A DNA stretch of 64,000 bases from CAVWCW01 sp963753615 (lineage in GTDB: Bacteria; Pseudomonadota; Gammaproteobacteria; Chromatiales; Chromatiaceae). Position 1 is the stretch's first letter. Every line of letters starts with the position of its first letter. A model generated the notes under the pieces. That model was not told where the DNA came from and searched no databases. It saw only the letters and a program-made list of their open reading frames with translations. A program made the position numbers and the translations under genes. Location: contig CAVWCW010000022.1 in NCBI GenBank assembly GCA_963753615.1, forward strand, positions 14,289 through 78,288, read 5' to 3'. Positions 18,300 to 26,868 of the stretch are shown here, one piece after another.

Positions 18300-18806
18300 T
18301 CAGCTCAGCGCCTTCACCTGATGGCGGGACAGCCGGACCCGGTTGGCCTTGCCCAACACATCGAGCAGAATCAGCACCCGCTCGTCACCGGACTGCAGCT
18401 GGAACACGCCGCGCAGACCCTCGAAGGGCCCCTCCAATACCTCCACCAAGTCGCCCCGGGCGAGCACGCGGGACTCCGGATTCAGCAGACCGCTTTCGGG
18501 GTCCGCAGCCTGCTGCAGCGCCTGGACCACCGGATCCGGCACCCGGGCAGGGTCCATGCCTACCCGCACCAAGCCGCTCACCCCCCGGGTCGAGCGGATC
18601 GGCGCGAAGTCGTCACCCCCCGGCTGCAGGCGAATGAACAGATAGCGCGGAAACAGCGGTTCGACCGCCTCAACCCAGCGCCCGCGGCGACGGCGCGCCA
18701 CCCGCAGCCGGGGCAGCCAGGTGTCGAAGCTCTGTCGCTGCAGATTCTCCTCCGCCACCGACTCCTGGCGCGGCTTGGTATAGACCAGATACCACTTCTT
18801 CTTCAT
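18300..18806 (-). CDS. rfaH: Transcription antitermination factor RfaH
   Basis: The 168-residue NusG paralogue has the NGN domain at the start (KKWYLVYTKPRQE, ENLQRQSFDTWLP, EPLFPRYLFIRL) and a KOW domain after residue 110 (LARGDLVEVLEGPFEGLRGVF). The N-terminal WYLVYTKPR is diagnostic of RfaH rather than NusG. RfaH is recruited by ops sites to long virulence, LPS or capsule operons. A CpsB-type polysaccharide phosphatase gene is the upstream neighbour, but its target operons are not in this window. Confidence 0.93.
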   Translation of the reverse strand: MKKKWYLVYTKPRQESVAEENLQRQSFDTWLPRLRVARRRRGRWVEAVEPLFPRYLFIRLQPGGDDFAPIRSTRGVSGLVRVGMDPARVPDPVVQALQQAADPESGLLNPESRVLARGDLVEVLEGPFEGLRGVFQLQSGDERVLILLDVLGKANRVRLSRHQVKALS

Positions 18807-18918
18807 AACCTGGGGTTATGCCCGTTCGCTGTCTCGGTGCTCGCTGGCAGTCTAGCTGAAAAAGCCGCCTCTGTTCGGCCCCCAGGATGAATCGGCGCAT
18901 AGCGGGAAGTCCCCCTCG

Positions 18919-19665
18919 TCATGCCGGCTCGGGATTCCCTTCCCCGGCGGCACCTTCCAGGATTCGCTGGGGATTCTCCTCGACCAGGCGCCGCGCCGCC
19001 TCTTCTCCAATCAGCGCCGCGGCTGCGTCGCGTCCGCTTCCCAACTCCGGTGGTCGATAGGCCAGATTGTGGCAATCGGTGGCAAGCAGGGTGACGTGCC
19101 CCGCCTGCAACAGATTCTCGGCGAAGGCCCGCGGTCCGGGACCGAACTTGCCGTTGAGGCTGCCCGCGGTGACCTGGGTCAGGCAGCCCGCCTGCAGGAA
19201 GGGGTTGAGCTTGTCCGGCTGGGCCAGCAATTCCCGATTGCGCTCCGGGTGAGCGATCATCGGCACCACCTGGCGCTGAATCAACCATTGCACCAGATTG
19301 ATGCTGCCCACTGGGATCTGGCTGTGGGGAAACTCCAGCAGCAGCACCCGCCGGCCGTCCCAGCCGCCAAGCCAGGGGATGGCGTCGCCGGCGACCAACT
19401 GCAGGATCTCGGCGCCGATCCGGACCTCGGCCGCCAGGCGCAGCTCGACCCCGATCCCCGCCGCAGCCACCAGCGTGCAGAATTCGGCGAATGCCGCCTG
19501 CAACGAGGCCTTGGTGTTCTCGTAGCGGCCAATATGGATATGCGGGGTCAGTACTTGAACGCGGACCGCATCGGCAGCGGCCAGCCGCAACATCTGCAGC
19601 GACTCTTCCAAGTCTACCGGCCCATCGTCGATCCCGGGCAGGATATGGCTGTGCATGTCGATCAC
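18919..19665 (-). CDS. CpsB/CapC-type tyrosine-protein phosphatase (PHP fold)
   Basis: The 248 residues begin MIDMHSHILPGIDDGP, the metal-binding D-x-H-x-H of the PHP superfamily. LTPHIHIG, an MIAHPERNRE segment and a C-terminal TDCHN complete the Mn/Zn site. These enzymes dephosphorylate the bacterial tyrosine kinases that control capsule and exopolysaccharide export (Wzz/Wzc partners). The start is a GTG at 19665; an ATG three codons later is possible. It is transcribed toward rfaH with a 112-bp gap. No cognate kinase is visible. Confidence 0.9.
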   Translation of the reverse strand: MIDMHSHILPGIDDGPVDLEESLQMLRLAAADAVRVQVLTPHIHIGRYENTKASLQAAFAEFCTLVAAAGIGVELRLAAEVRIGAEILQLVAGDAIPWLGGWDGRRVLLLEFPHSQIPVGSINLVQWLIQRQVVPMIAHPERNRELLAQPDKLNPFLQAGCLTQVTAGSLNGKFGPGPRAFAENLLQAGHVTLLATDCHNLAYRPPELGSGRDAAAALIGEEAARRLVEENPQRILEGAAGEGNPEPA

Positions 19666-19843
19666 GGAGAAGGGCCCCTCCGAGGCAGGTGATGGGGTTG
19701 CCGATTCAGCCTCCCATGTTAGCCCGGATCGACGCCCGGATCAGCCTGGAAACGCTCGGGCCGCGCCACGCGCTCGATTGACCCTCACCCCCCCGGCCCC
19801 TAGAATCGAAACCCTTTACTCTGAACCCGAGCGGCTCGATCCC

Positions 19844-21570
19844 ATGCGCACCTCCGCCTTCCCCCTGCAGACCGTCAAGGAAACCCCCGCCGACGCCGAA
19901 ATCGTCAGCCACCAGTCTGATGCTGCGCGCCGGCATGATCCGCAAGCTGGCCGCCGGGCTCTACACCTGGCTGCCGCTGGGGTTGCGGGTGCTGCGCAAG
20001 GTCGAACGCATCGTGCGCGAGGAGATGGAGCGGGCCGGCGCGCTGGAACTGCTGATGCCGGCGGTGCAGCCGGCCGAGCTGTGGCAGGAATCCGGACGCT
20101 GGGAGCAATACGGCCCGGAACTGCTGCGGCTTCAAGGATCGCCACGAGCGCGAATTCTGCTTCGGCCCGACCCACGAAGAAGTCATCACCGATCTGGCGC
20201 GCAACGAGATCGCAGCTACAGGCAGCTGCCGATCAATTTCTACCAGATCCAGACCAAGTTCCGCGACGAGATCCGGCCCCGTTTCGGCGTCATGCGGGCG
20301 CGCGAGTTCCTGATGAAGGACGCCTACTCCTTCCACCTGGACGAGGCCTCCCTGGAGCGAGACCTACCAGGCCGATGTACGAGCCCTACAGCCGCATCTT
20401 CGAGCGCTGCGGGCTGGATTTCCGGGCGGTGGAGGCGGACACCGGCAGCATCGGCGGCCAGCGCCTCCCACGAGTTCCACGTGCTGGCCGACTCCGGCGA
20501 GGACGCCATCGTCTTCTCCAACGGCAGCGACTACGCCGCCAACGTCGAGCTGGCCGCGGCCCTGGCCCCGCCGGACGAGCGCCCGCCCCGCGCGAGGAAC
20601 TGCAGACCGGTCGACACGCCCGGGCCAGCACAGCATCGAGGACTGGTCAGACGCTGTTCGACGTGCCCGTCGAGCGCATGCGTCAAGACCCTGCTGGTGC
20701 GACGGCAGCGAGGAGCGAGCGTGGTGGCGCTGGTGCTGCGCGGCGACCACGAACTCAATGAAATCAAGGCCGACAAGCTGCCCGCAGGTGGCCGCGCCGC
20801 TGCGCATGGCCAGCGACGAGGAGATTCGAGCCGCCGCCGGCTGCGACGCCGGCTCGATCGGCCCGGTCGGCCTGCGAATGCCGATCATCGCCGACCATGC
20901 CGCCGCTGGCGCCTGGCCGACTTCGTCTGCGGCGCCAACCAGGACGGCCAGCACCTTAGCGGCGTCAACTGGGAGCGCGACCTGCCCGCTGCCGCAGGTC
21001 GCCGATCTGCGCAAGTGCTCGCGCCGGCGACCCCAGCCCGGACGGCAAGGGCAGGCTGACCATCGCCCGCGGCATCGAGGTCGGCCATATCTTCCAGCTC
21101 GGACGCAAGTACAGCCAGGCAATGAACGCCAGCGTGCTGGACGAGTCCGGCAAGGCGGTGACGCATGACCATGGGCTGCTACGGCATCGGCGTATCCCGG
21201 GTGGTGGCCGCCGCCATCGAGCAACACCACGACGACCGGGGCATCATGCTGGCCGACCGCCATCGCCCCCTTCCAGGTGGCCCTGCTGCCGATGCAGATG
21301 CACAAATCCTACCGGGTGCGCGAGGCCGCCGAGCAGCTCTATCAAGAACTGCTCGACGCCGGCATCGAGGTCCTGTTCGACGACCGCCAGGTGCGGCCCG
21401 GCTTCATGTTCGCCGACATGGAGTTGATCGGCATCCCGCACCGGGTAGTCCTCGGCGAGCGCGGCCTCGACCAGGGCGAGGTGGAATATCGCGGCCGCCG
21501 CGATGCAGAGAACCGGATGCTGCCTTTGGACGGCATCGTCGAGTTCCTTCAGCAACAGCTGAACCCTTAA
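19844..21570 (+). pseudogene. proS: Proline--tRNA ligase, disrupted by many small indels
   Basis: All of bacterial ProRS is represented in pieces, but the reading frame changes repeatedly. Fragments in order are MRTSAFPLQTVKETPADAE, MLRAGMIRKLAAGLYTWLP, WQESGRWEQYGPELL, FYQIQTKFRDEIRPRFGVM, SHEFHVLADSGEDAIVFSN, RGDHELNE, and finally MHKSYRVREAAEQLY through VEYRGRRDAENRM to the stop at 21568-21570. Clear single-base events include insertions near 19916, 20130, 20358, 20374 and 20459 and a deletion near 20211; several more follow up to about 21255. Residues between breaks remain highly conserved, which argues for sequence errors or very recent damage rather than old decay. Confidence 0.93.
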
Positions 21571-21589
21571 AGGAAGGCTGGAGAACGTC

Positions 21590-21719
21590 CACCCTGGCTT
21601 TCTTCGCCACGGCTTTCGAGACCGCGGTTTCCGACAGCCTTCGTTTTCAACCGCATGGGGCGATTGAAAATGGCGGGGCACCCTGCCCCACGCAGGAAGC
21701 GCTATCAACCGGCGTTTCC
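21590..21719 (+). repeat. Three-hairpin dispersed element, copy A (fabA leader)
   Basis: This copy aligns end to end with 26869-26996. Three successive stem-loops are conserved in position. The first is an imperfect hairpin at about 21611-21639. The second is a TTTTCAACCGC / GCGATTGAAAA stem around 21643-21671. The third is GGGGCA-CCC-TGCCCC at 21675-21689. A final GGCGTTTCC box is shared. It ends 25 bases before the fabA ATG. Confidence 0.8.
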
Positions 21720-21744
21720 TTGGCCCACGACCAGAGAAGCGCCA

Positions 21745-22260
21745 ATGAGCCGATCCAACGCCTACGATACCGATCAACTCCTGGAATGCGGCTACGGGCG
21801 CATGTTCGGCCCGGGGAACGCCCAGCTGCCGGTGCCCAACATGCTGATGATGGACCGGGTTACCAAGATCAGCGACGAAGGCGGCAACTACGGCAAGGGC
21901 GAGATCATCGCCGAGCTCGACATCAAGCCGGACCTCTGGTTCTTTGACTGCCATTTCCCCGGAGACCCGGTAATGCCGGGATGCCTGGGCCTGGACGCCA
22001 TGTGGCAACTGGTGGGTTTCTTCCTGGCCTGGATCGGCAATCCGGGTCGCGGCCGGGCCCTGGGGGTGGGTGAAGTCAAGTTCACCGGGCAGGTCCTGCC
22101 CACCGCGAAGAACGTAACCTATTCCATCGACGTCAAGCGGGTGATCAGCCGCAAGCTGGTACTCGGTATCGCCGACGGGCGCATGAAAGTCGACGGGCGC
22201 GAGATCTATACCGCCAAGGACCTGCGGGTCGGGTTGTTCACCTCCACCGAGGGGTTCTGA
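21745..22260 (+). CDS. fabA: 3-hydroxydecanoyl-ACP dehydratase/isomerase FabA
   Basis: The 171 residues match FabA throughout. FFDCHFPGDPVMPGCLGLDAMWQL carries the active-site histidine and aspartate, and the family end LRVGLFTSTEGF is present. FabA dehydrates 3-hydroxydecanoyl-ACP and isomerises the product, committing carbon to unsaturated fatty acids. fabB is not adjacent. The ATG at 21745 was chosen because MSRSNAYDTDQLL is the family start and AGAGAAG lies just upstream. Its leader contains the three-hairpin element ending at 21719. Confidence 0.97.
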   Translation: MSRSNAYDTDQLLECGYGRMFGPGNAQLPVPNMLMMDRVTKISDEGGNYGKGEIIAELDIKPDLWFFDCHFPGDPVMPGCLGLDAMWQLVGFFLAWIGNPGRGRALGVGEVKFTGQVLPTAKNVTYSIDVKRVISRKLVLGIADGRMKVDGREIYTAKDLRVGLFTSTEGF

Positions 22261-22321
22261 CACAGCGCAGACGCCAAGCTCCATACCTTTGCGGACCTAC
22301 CCGCACCAAGGCCTCGAATTC

Positions 22322-22564
22322 AGCCCGGATATTTCACCAGGTATCGCGTCTCTGGCCCAGGGCCTGTGCGGCTGGGCGCCGCTCTGGAGCGAAACCGATA
22401 GCCATAGTACCGGTTGAGTGAAGCGCAAGCCCAGGCGTGCCCGAACCAGCCAGGGGTGCGATAGCCAGGCGGCGTGATTCCGGATATTTCGCTGCAGACG
22501 CCTCCGCAGTCCTTTTCGAGGTTTCGAATTTCCAGTCGCTTATGCGCAGCCGCCCGGCGGCCCG
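22322..22564 (+). repeat. Dispersed ~245-bp repeat, copy 2
   Basis: This is the second copy of the element at 6767-7011, in the same orientation and slightly diverged. It begins AGCCCGGATATTTCACC and ends GGCGGCCCG. The sequence immediately to its left (GGCCTCGAATT) resembles an internal part of the element, as if a partial tandem copy once abutted it. The rest of the 22261-22662 gap, between fabA and the His-rich gene, holds no gene. Confidence 0.85.
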
Positions 22565-22662
22565 GGTAGAAGATGCGGGGTAGCGCAGCAGGTGCTGTCG
22601 TTCATCGACCGTTCAGCCGGCAAGGCACATCCTTAAGCTGAGACTTACAGGAGGAACAACCG

Positions 22663-23127
22663 ATGAAACGTCTGCTTATTGGCTTAATGACTATCTCGCT
22701 GCTGCTTGCCGGAACGACCACGCTGGCCCGGGGGAATCGCGACAACGGGCGCCACCATGGACCGCGCCCACCCGCGCACCAGGGCTATCACCGCCCCCAC
22801 CACCGCCCGCAATACTACCGGCCTAACCGCCACCATCATCATCACGGCGATGGCTACCGCGGCGCTTACCTGCTCGGTGGGGTGGCATTGGGGGCGGTGC
22901 TGGCAGATGCCTTCTCTTACCGCGACCCCGAAGTGGTCTACGTAGAACGCAGCCCCTATCCCAGGACCCGGATCGTCTACCGCGACCGGCCGGTCTCCAC
23001 GGCCCTGGTCTCGGAGCCCGAGTGGCGTCTTTTGAGGGACCAGAGCGACAACTGCTACGAGGTCAGCGTGGACGAGAGCGGGAACGAGTTGCGCACTCAG
23101 GTTCCGGCGTCGGAGTGCGACTGGTAG
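22663..23127 (+). CDS. Secreted histidine-rich protein, unknown function
   Basis: The ATG of this 154-residue protein follows an excellent AGGAGG site. A signal peptide ends near residue 23 (AGTTTLARG). The next 45 residues are packed with His, Arg, Tyr and Pro, including a run of five histidines, and then comes a short glycine-rich hydrophobic segment (YLLGGVALGAVLADAF). The C-terminal domain has two cysteines (DNCYEVS and SECDW), probably a disulfide. The histidine tract suggests Ni, Zn or Cu binding at the cell surface, which is inference. The gene has its own promoter space and no obvious partner. Confidence 0.75.
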   Translation: MKRLLIGLMTISLLLAGTTTLARGNRDNGRHHGPRPPAHQGYHRPHHRPQYYRPNRHHHHHGDGYRGAYLLGGVALGAVLADAFSYRDPEVVYVERSPYPRTRIVYRDRPVSTALVSEPEWRLLRDQSDNCYEVSVDESGNELRTQVPASECDW

Positions 23128-23194
23128 GCGTCTGCGTCTGGCAGCGCGGGGCGGACAGCCCCGCGCGGGCACCTTTTTGGCGATCAGTTCCTGT

Positions 23195-23779
23195 CTAACC
23201 CAGATCCGCCGCCAGGGCATCCCGGATATTAGCCGGGATGGGCTCCGCCGCCTCGGTATAGTTGGGGTGCTCGATACCGGCGCTGACGGCAGCCCCGGCC
23301 TTCACCGCCTGGACCATCTCAGGACTCAGCTCGAAGCGCAGAAAATGCACCGACGAGGTCTTCTCCTCGTCCGCCCGCTCCAGGTCCTCGTCCGCAATGG
23401 CATAGACGCGGTCGAAGTCGGCCACCTGCACCCAGACCTTATCTTCGATCCCGATCAGACCCGCCAAGGCGACGCGCCGTTCCTCCGGATCCGGGTACTC
23501 CATCATGAAGGTGGCCTTCCAGTTGCTGCCGTCCGGGATCAGGGGATTGTAGGCATCCAGTTCCTCCTGAATCCCTTCGGCCTCGAAGATGCGCTCGATT
23601 CGCAGCATCTCCTGCACCTGGTACTGCATGGTCAGGGCGTCCTCGAAATACAGGCTGGCGTTGGACCCCACGTCCAGCTTGCGGTTCTTCTTGTGCGCCA
23701 TCACCTGGGCGCGGAACTCGCCGCGCCGCTGGGCGTAGTCTTCCAGGCTGTAGAGGTCGTCTCGGCTGAGTTTGTTCAT
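23195..23779 (-). CDS. DUF3501 family protein
   Basis: The 194-residue protein begins MNKLSRDDLYSLEDYAQRR and contains HKKNRKLDVG, FEDALTMQYQVQEMLRIERIF and a late VHFLRFELSPEMVQA, all typical of DUF3501. The biochemical role is unknown. It is regularly found next to a rubrerythrin and a heterodisulfide-reductase-like Fe-S protein, exactly as here; the Fe-S gene stop is 3 bases before its ATG. The context implies a part in peroxide or iron-sulfur stress handling. Confidence 0.9.
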   Translation of the reverse strand: MNKLSRDDLYSLEDYAQRRGEFRAQVMAHKKNRKLDVGSNASLYFEDALTMQYQVQEMLRIERIFEAEGIQEELDAYNPLIPDGSNWKATFMMEYPDPEERRVALAGLIGIEDKVWVQVADFDRVYAIADEDLERADEEKTSSVHFLRFELSPEMVQAVKAGAAVSAGIEHPNYTEAAEPIPANIRDALAADLG

Positions 23780-23782
23780 GGT

Positions 23783-25123
23783 TTAGATTCCGTATGCCTT
23801 GCGCAGCAGACTGATCGGGTGTTCCGGGTCGCTGCCGTCGTTCAGGCCATTGGCGATCTGGTGACCGGCCATGGCGCAATCGCTGGTGTAGTGATCGGCC
23901 CCCATCTGCTTGACCCGATTGACCACCGGGCGCGCGATCTTCATGGAGATCTCGTGGAACTCCTTTTTAACCGCGTAGGTGCCGTCGTGACCGGAGCAGC
24001 GCTCGATCGCCTGCACCTCGGTATCCGGCACCAGTTGCAGGGCGTCACGGGTCTTCAGGCCAATGCGCTGCACCCGTTGATGGCAGGCCACGTGGTAGGC
24101 GACCTTGCCCAGGGAGTGCTTAAAGTCGGTGTTCAGCTTGCCGTGCTTGTGGCGCAGCATTAGATACTCGAAGGGATCGAAAATTGCCTCCGCGACCTTC
24201 TTGACCTCGGGGTCGTCCGGGAACAACAACGGCAGTTCCTGCTTGAACATCAGGCCGCATGAGGGAATTGGCGCGACAATGTCCCAGCCTTCATCTACCA
24301 GCTTCGCCAGTACCGGGATGTTGACGTTCTTGGACTTCTCCACCGATTCGAGATCGCCGAGTTCCAGCTTCGGCATGCCGCAGCAGCGCTCTTTGGGCGC
24401 GATCGTCACGGGGATGCCATTGTGCTCGAACACCGCCACTAGGTCCTCTCCGATCTCGGGCTCGTTGCGGTTGCCGTAACAGGTTGCGAAAAGCACCACC
24501 TTGCCTTTGGTGGATCCGGCCGCTTCGGCGCCGTCGCCGGGTTTCTGGGACAGGCGGCTGCGCATCGAGCGACTGTGAAATTCAGGCAGCTTGGCGTTTC
24601 GGTGCACCCCAAGCTGCTTCTCCAGCACCTTACGGAAACCACCGTTGCGGTTCATCGCGTTGACCACTCCGGAGACCACCGGTATGCCCGCCAGGGAGCC
24701 CAGCTTATCGGTGTCGGTCAGGGTCTTGTCACGGAAGGACGCGCCCTGCTGCTTGAACTTCACCGCTTTGGCCTGAAGCATCAGGTGCGGGAAATCAAGG
24801 TTCCACTCGTGGGGCGGTACATAGGGGCATTTCGTCAGGAAGCAGAGATCGCAGAGGTAGCAGTGGTCCACCACCTGCCAGTAATCCTCCTTGGCGACTC
24901 CGTCTACTTCCATCGTATCTGATTCGTCCACCAGGTCGAACAAGGTGGGAAAGGAGTTGCACAGGCTCACGCAGCGACGGCATCCGTGGCAGATGTCGAA
25001 GACGCGCTCCAACTCTTTGAACAAGGCCTGCTCGTCGTAAAATTCCGGTTTCTTCCAGTCCAAGGCATGCCGGGTCGGCGCCTCCAAACTGCCTTCTCGG
25101 GCGGAGCCAGTCGGTCCTGCCAT
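23783..25123 (-). CDS. Heterodisulfide-reductase-related Fe-S oxidoreductase (GlpC-like)
   Basis: The 446 residues include two [4Fe-4S] motifs near the N-terminus: CHGCRRCVSLCNSFP at about 44-58 and CYLCDLCFLTKCP at about 90. Two CCG-type domains follow (CYGNRN...ERCCGMP, and a variant CHQRVQ...ERCSGHDG in which the usual second Cys of CCG is Ser). It resembles GlpC/HdrD-type electron-transfer subunits. The ATG at 25123 is preceded by GGAGG. It is the middle gene of rubrerythrin > Fe-S protein > DUF3501, so it may supply electrons for peroxide reduction (inference). Confidence 0.9.
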   Translation of the reverse strand: MAGPTGSAREGSLEAPTRHALDWKKPEFYDEQALFKELERVFDICHGCRRCVSLCNSFPTLFDLVDESDTMEVDGVAKEDYWQVVDHCYLCDLCFLTKCPYVPPHEWNLDFPHLMLQAKAVKFKQQGASFRDKTLTDTDKLGSLAGIPVVSGVVNAMNRNGGFRKVLEKQLGVHRNAKLPEFHSRSMRSRLSQKPGDGAEAAGSTKGKVVLFATCYGNRNEPEIGEDLVAVFEHNGIPVTIAPKERCCGMPKLELGDLESVEKSKNVNIPVLAKLVDEGWDIVAPIPSCGLMFKQELPLLFPDDPEVKKVAEAIFDPFEYLMLRHKHGKLNTDFKHSLGKVAYHVACHQRVQRIGLKTRDALQLVPDTEVQAIERCSGHDGTYAVKKEFHEISMKIARPVVNRVKQMGADHYTSDCAMAGHQIANGLNDGSDPEHPISLLRKAYGI

Positions 25124-25182
25124 GGGGCCCTCCAATGATACAACGCAATGCGGAACCGGCCGGCAGCCAGGTTCCCAGGGTT

Positions 25183-25207
25183 GAGGCGGGGGCCGCGCCC
25201 CCGCCTC
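25183..25207 (-). other. Perfect 11-bp intercistronic hairpin
   Basis: GAGGCGGGGGC and GCCCCCGCCTC flank a CGC loop between the rubrerythrin stop and the Fe-S gene start. No U-run follows in the direction of transcription. It is therefore more likely an mRNA-stability or attenuation structure than a full terminator. Confidence 0.7.
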
Positions 25208-25232
25208 GATCAACCGATCAGCGCGATGGCGC

Positions 25233-25652
25233 TCAGCTGTCCAGGGCGTCCAGGGCCTTCTGGAAGCGGTTGGCGTGAGAGCGCTCGGCCTTAGCCAGGG
25301 TCTCGAACCAGTCGGCGATCTCGTCGAAGCCCTCGTCGCGGGCCTCCTTTGCCATACCCGGGTACATGTCGGTGTACTCATGGGTCTCACCGGCAATCGC
25401 GGCCTTCAGGTTATCCGAGGTACCGCCAATCGGCAGGCCAGTCGCAGGGTCGCCCACGGCTTCGAGGTACTCCAAATGGCCGTGAGCGTGGCCAGTCTCG
25501 CCTTCGGCGGTGGAGCGGAATACCGCAGCCACGTCGTTGTAACCCTCAACATCGGCCTTGGACGCGAAGTAGAGATAACGGCGGTTGGCCTGGGACTCAC
25601 CAGAAAAAGCGTCTTTCAGATTGCCTTCGGTTTTGCTGCCTTTCAGAGACAT
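25233..25652 (-). CDS. Rubrerythrin (di-iron domain only)
   Basis: The ferritin-like protein has 139 residues. It has the N-terminal segment LKDAFSGESQANRRYLYFA, a first E-x2-H (EGETGHAHGHLEYL) and a second half with GETHEYTDMYPGMAKEA and ERSHANRF. These supply the paired Glu/His ligands of a di-iron peroxidase. It lacks the C-terminal rubredoxin domain of classical rubrerythrins, so it needs an external electron donor, possibly the co-transcribed Fe-S protein. AGGAGA lies 6 bases before the ATG. An OxyR-like operator and promoter lie upstream. Confidence 0.95.
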   Translation of the reverse strand: MSLKGSKTEGNLKDAFSGESQANRRYLYFASKADVEGYNDVAAVFRSTAEGETGHAHGHLEYLEAVGDPATGLPIGGTSDNLKAAIAGETHEYTDMYPGMAKEARDEGFDEIADWFETLAKAERSHANRFQKALDALDS

Positions 25653-25706
25653 ATAGTTTTCTCCTTATTGCTTGGTTTAACGCCGGTAGGTCCGGCGCCT
25701 GCGAAG

Positions 25707-25715
25707 AATATAGTA
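25707..25715 (-). promoter_or_regulatory. Probable -10 region of the rubrerythrin operon
   Basis: Read on the minus strand the sequence is TACTATATT, containing two overlapping -10-like hexamers about 55-60 bases before the rubrerythrin ATG. No good -35 is present; the OxyR-like site occupies that position, as is normal for an activator-dependent promoter. Confidence 0.5.
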
Positions 25716-25735
25716 CCAGCATCCCAACAAAGGAA

Positions 25736-25772
25736 ATAAGGAATTCCAATAAACTCGATAGATCAAGACTAT
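25736..25772. promoter_or_regulatory. OxyR-type operator
   Basis: Four tetrads are spaced exactly like the 37-bp OxyR consensus: ATAA-N7-CAAT-N7-ATAG-N7-CTAT. The right half (25758-25772) is a perfect ATAG/CTAT pair; the left half has one mismatch in each tetrad. It lies just after the oxyR stop codon and about 20 bp upstream of the candidate -10 for rubrerythrin, so OxyR probably activates the operon. Confidence 0.7.
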
Positions 25773-25779
25773 CACCGCC

Positions 25780-26712
25780 TCACCCCTCCGGCGACAGCAC
25801 CTCCACGCAGCTCAGCCTGCATTCCGCCACACTGCGGGCCACCAGGTCGATCGCGTCGGGTCGCGGAAAGCTGCGGCGCCAGGCAAGGGCCACGAGCCGG
25901 CTCGGGGCCTGCCCGGCGAAGCGGCGAATGCTCAGCAGACGCTCGGAAAAGCGATCCGCGCCGGCGGCGGTGCACGGCAGCACAGTCACCCCGATGCCGC
26001 TGGCCACCATGTACCTGATGGTCTCCAGGGAACCGCCCTCCAGGTTGCTCTGAATGCCGTTGACGGCGCTGCCCTGCAGACACTCAGGGCAGGCCAGCAG
26101 CACTTGGTCGCGAAAGCAGTGGCCGGCACCCAGCAACAGCACCTTCTCGTCCGCCAGCGCCCCCGGCGCCACGACCTCCAAGCGGTTCCAGGGGTGGGAA
26201 CTGGGCAACAGCACAACGAAGGGCTCTTCGTAAAGAGACCGAGTCAGCAAGCCCGGTTCCGAAAACGGCAGTGAAATGATAATGGCGTCCAACTCGCCCT
26301 GCTTCAGGCGCGCGCTCAGATTCGCGGTATAGTTCTCCTCGATCACCAAGGGCATCTCGGGGGCTCTCTCGGCGAGGATCGGCACCAGGTTCGGCAACAA
26401 ATAAGGCCCGATGGTATAGATCGCCCCGAGCCGCAACGGTCCGGCGAGTTGGTTGCGCCCCTGGCGGGCGATCTCTCGCACCACACCTGCCTCTTCCAGC
26501 ACTCGCTGGGCCTGGCTCACCACCTGCTCGCCCACCGGAGTTATGCTGACCTCCCCGGGGCCGCGCTCGAACAGGCTCACCCCCAGTTCCTCCTCCAGCT
26601 TCTTCACCGCCACGCTCAGGGTTGGTTGGCTGACGAAACAGGCCTCAGCGGCCCGCCCAAAGTGTCTTTCCCGCGCCACGGCCACGATATAGCGGAGTTC
26701 GTTCAACGTCAT
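25780..26712 (-). CDS. oxyR: Hydrogen-peroxide-sensing LysR regulator OxyR
   Basis: The 310-residue LysR protein has its helix-turn-helix at about 18-37 (AAEACFVSQPTLSVAVKKLE). The redox cysteines fall exactly at Cys199 (GAGHCFRDQ) and Cys208 (LLACPE), the numbering of E. coli OxyR, followed by the conserved SLETIRYMVASGIGVTVLP. The Cys pair forms a disulfide with peroxide and activates the protein. It lies upstream of rubrerythrin on the same strand with a 127-bp gap containing an OxyR-like site. Read-through and separate activated transcription are both possible. Confidence 0.95.
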   Translation of the reverse strand: MTLNELRYIVAVARERHFGRAAEACFVSQPTLSVAVKKLEEELGVSLFERGPGEVSITPVGEQVVSQAQRVLEEAGVVREIARQGRNQLAGPLRLGAIYTIGPYLLPNLVPILAERAPEMPLVIEENYTANLSARLKQGELDAIIISLPFSEPGLLTRSLYEEPFVVLLPSSHPWNRLEVVAPGALADEKVLLLGAGHCFRDQVLLACPECLQGSAVNGIQSNLEGGSLETIRYMVASGIGVTVLPCTAAGADRFSERLLSIRRFAGQAPSRLVALAWRRSFPRPDAIDLVARSVAECRLSCVEVLSPEG

Positions 26713-26868
26713 AGCGGATTACTCGCTGTCTGGGTCCGTCCCCGATGACGGGAACCACTTCCCGGAAATCCCGGCCCGAATTTCCCTATTATAGGGCTTA
26801 GGGAAGTTGTCAATCCGCGGGGCGGTGTGATATGGATGCCGTTCAGGAACACGCTGAAACAATGCCGA

